This document shows positions 62,853 to 64,000 of a stretch of DNA of 64,000 nt, piece after piece. How positions within the stretch are numbered: position 1 is the stretch's first letter; each line of letters starts with the position of its first letter. Source of the stretch: Kushneria konosiri (GTDB lineage: Bacteria > Pseudomonadota > Gammaproteobacteria > Pseudomonadales > Halomonadaceae); the NCBI RefSeq assembly GCF_002155145.1, contig NZ_CP021323.1:2666001-2730000 (forward strand), given 5' to 3'. Under the pieces are notes generated by a model. That model saw only the letters and a program-made list of their open reading frames with translations, had not been told where the DNA came from and did not search any database. The position numbers and the translations under genes are program-made.

Positions 62853-64000
62853 ATGACCAGCATCGACAAGACCATGTCTTCTGATTCGATGGCGGGAGCA
62901 ACGCCCGCCGGTACCAACCTTCGCATTATTGCCATCGTCAGCTCTACCTTTGTCAGCATGCTCTGTATCGGGATGACGCTGACGGTGCTGCCGCCCTGGA
63001 TGAACGGCCCGCTGGGCTTCGATGCCGTCACGGTAGGGGCGGTCATCAGTCTTCAGTTTGTGGCCACACTCCTGTCTCGACCCTTTTCCAGCCAGATGGC
63101 CGACCGCCTTGGCGCCAAGCGCGTGGTGCTGCTGGGCATGAGCGGCTGCGCGCTCAACGGCGCCCTGATTCTGATGGCGGTGCTTTGTATCCGGTGGCCG
63201 CTTGCAAGCCTGGTATTGTTGATCCTGAGTCGTCTGGTGCTGGGAGTTTCTCAGGGCATGATCGGAACGGGGTCGCTGAGCTGGGGCATCGGGCTGGTGG
63301 GGCCGGCGCTGATGAGCAAGGTAATCTCCTGGAATGGCATCGCAGGATTTGGTGCCCTGGCCATCGGCGCGCCGCTTGGCGCCGTACTTGCGCAAAGCCT
63401 TGGCGTGATGAGCATGGGGCTTTTTATCGTGTTGATCGGGTGTCTGGCACTGGCGCTGGCCTGGCGACGACCGGCCTCACCGATCGTCAGCGGCAAGCGG
63501 GTACCCTTTGCGCGCGTCTTTCGTGTGGTCGCCCCCTATGGCGGCGCACTGGCGCTGAGTTCGGTCGGTTATGGTGTGATCGCGACCTTCATCACCCTTT
63601 ATTACGCCGACCAGCAGTGGGATCACGCCGCCTGGGGGCTGAGTGCCTTTGGCGCTGCCTTTATCACGGCGCGGGTGCTGTTTGCCGGTAGCGTCAATCG
63701 TTTTGGCGGTTATCGTGTGACGCTGGTGTGCTTTATGGTCGAACTGGCCGGACTTCTGGCCCTTTGGCAGGCCACTCATCCGGGCGTTGCCTTGTTGGGC
63801 GCGATTCTGGCGGGGCTTGGGGTCTCGCTGATCTATCCGGCCCTGGGAGTGGTGGCGGTGGCCAAGATTGCCGCCACCAGCCGCAGCGCCGCACTGGGTG
63901 CCTACTCGGTGTTTCTGGACGCCGCCGTGGGTCTGACCGGGCCGCTGGCAGGGTTTATCGCCAACCGCGCCGGTTATCCAAGTATCTTTCTGGCCGCAGC
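62853..64000 (+). CDS. MFS transporter (YhhS/YfcJ-like), 3' end outside window
   Basis: The frame is open from ATG 62853 to the window edge, giving 382 residues. ATG 62874 (MSSDSM) is an alternative start. It is an arabinose/drug-efflux-like MFS with about 12 membrane segments. Visible blocks are SLQFVATLLSRPFSSQMADRLGAKRV (MFS motif A region), RLVLGVSQGMIGTGSLSWGIGLVG and the repeat-half LALSSVGYGVIATFITLYYA. It resembles the YhhS/YfcJ group, efflux proteins of small metabolites. It begins 67 bases after ycaQ on the same strand. Confidence 0.85.
   Translation, partial: MTSIDKTMSSDSMAGATPAGTNLRIIAIVSSTFVSMLCIGMTLTVLPPWMNGPLGFDAVTVGAVISLQFVATLLSRPFSSQMADRLGAKRVVLLGMSGCALNGALILMAVLCIRWPLASLVLLILSRLVLGVSQGMIGTGSLSWGIGLVGPALMSKVISWNGIAGFGALAIGAPLGAVLAQSLGVMSMGLFIVLIGCLALALAWRRPASPIVSGKRVPFARVFRVVAPYGGALALSSVGYGVIATFITLYYADQQWDHAAWGLSAFGAAFITARVLFAGSVNRFGGYRVTLVCFMVELAGLLALWQATHPGVALLGAILAGLGVSLIYPALGVVAVAKIAATSRSAALGAYSVFLDAAVGLTGPLAGFIANRAGYPSIFLAA

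Noticed and set aside
1-64000. CRISPR arrays and complete insertion sequences
   Set aside because: No regularly spaced repeats and no transposase gene were seen in the window on either strand.

Overview
The window looks like a chromosomal segment of a moderately halophilic gammaproteobacterium, most likely Halomonadaceae (Halomonas/Kushneria type). This rests on gene content and protein style (AmaA/AmaB/HglS lysine catabolism, NhaC-type transporter, OpgD, RecC, SbcCD, YcaQ) and on moderately high GC. No 16S rRNA or complete tRNA is present, so the genus is an inference.

Layout. 1-6.4 kb is an accessory island: the tail of an RNA-ligase-like gene, a 1254-residue PLD-SNF2 helicase protein, a 46-bp tRNA-Met 3' fragment (integration scar), a tyrosine integrase that has lost its N-terminus at a large inverted repeat, and two small overlapping unknown genes. 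6.4-15.3 kb is a lysine/pipecolate catabolic locus: HglS and a class III aminotransferase with a LysR regulator on the minus strand, and AmaB, an NhaC-like carrier and AmaA on the plus strand. The promoter region between them carries a duplicated regulator promoter. 15.5-18.2 kb holds small genes: a VOC protein, a secreted protein, an NlpE-like lipoprotein, a zinc ribbon and a 59-residue metallothionein. 18.3-26.3 kb is a four-carbon acid-sugar (L-threonate/D-erythronate) locus: GntP permease (with an in-frame amber codon), DenD, FCD regulator, LtnD, OtnK, OtnC, OtnI, and a convergent PEP mutase/isocitrate lyase family enzyme.

26.5-41.1 kb carries an ABC exporter, envelope genes (AsmA-like DUF748 protein, outer-membrane factor, M23 endopeptidase), a LysR regulator, a glutathionyl-hydroquinone reductase, DEAD-box helicase DeaD and endonuclease V. 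41.2-45.8 kb is sbcC-sbcD. 46.2-52.1 kb contains OpgD, a histidine phosphatase, Tpx, OsmC, two small unknowns and ArgE. 52.3-64 kb contains an MHS-type transporter behind a structured leader, an SDR, RecC without an adjacent recB or recD, an NTF2-like protein, an XdhC-MocA pair, a NYN protein, YcaQ and the start of an MFS transporter that runs off the window.

Functional logic. The lysine genes can carry pipecolate through aminoadipate semialdehyde, aminoadipate and 2-oxoadipate to 2-hydroxyglutarate. The tetronate genes convert L-threonate or D-erythronate to dihydroxyacetone phosphate. The strongest candidates for something new are the RNA ligase plus PLD-helicase pair at the left edge, the inverted duplication that beheads the integrase, the amber codon in the permease, and the duplicated lysR promoter.
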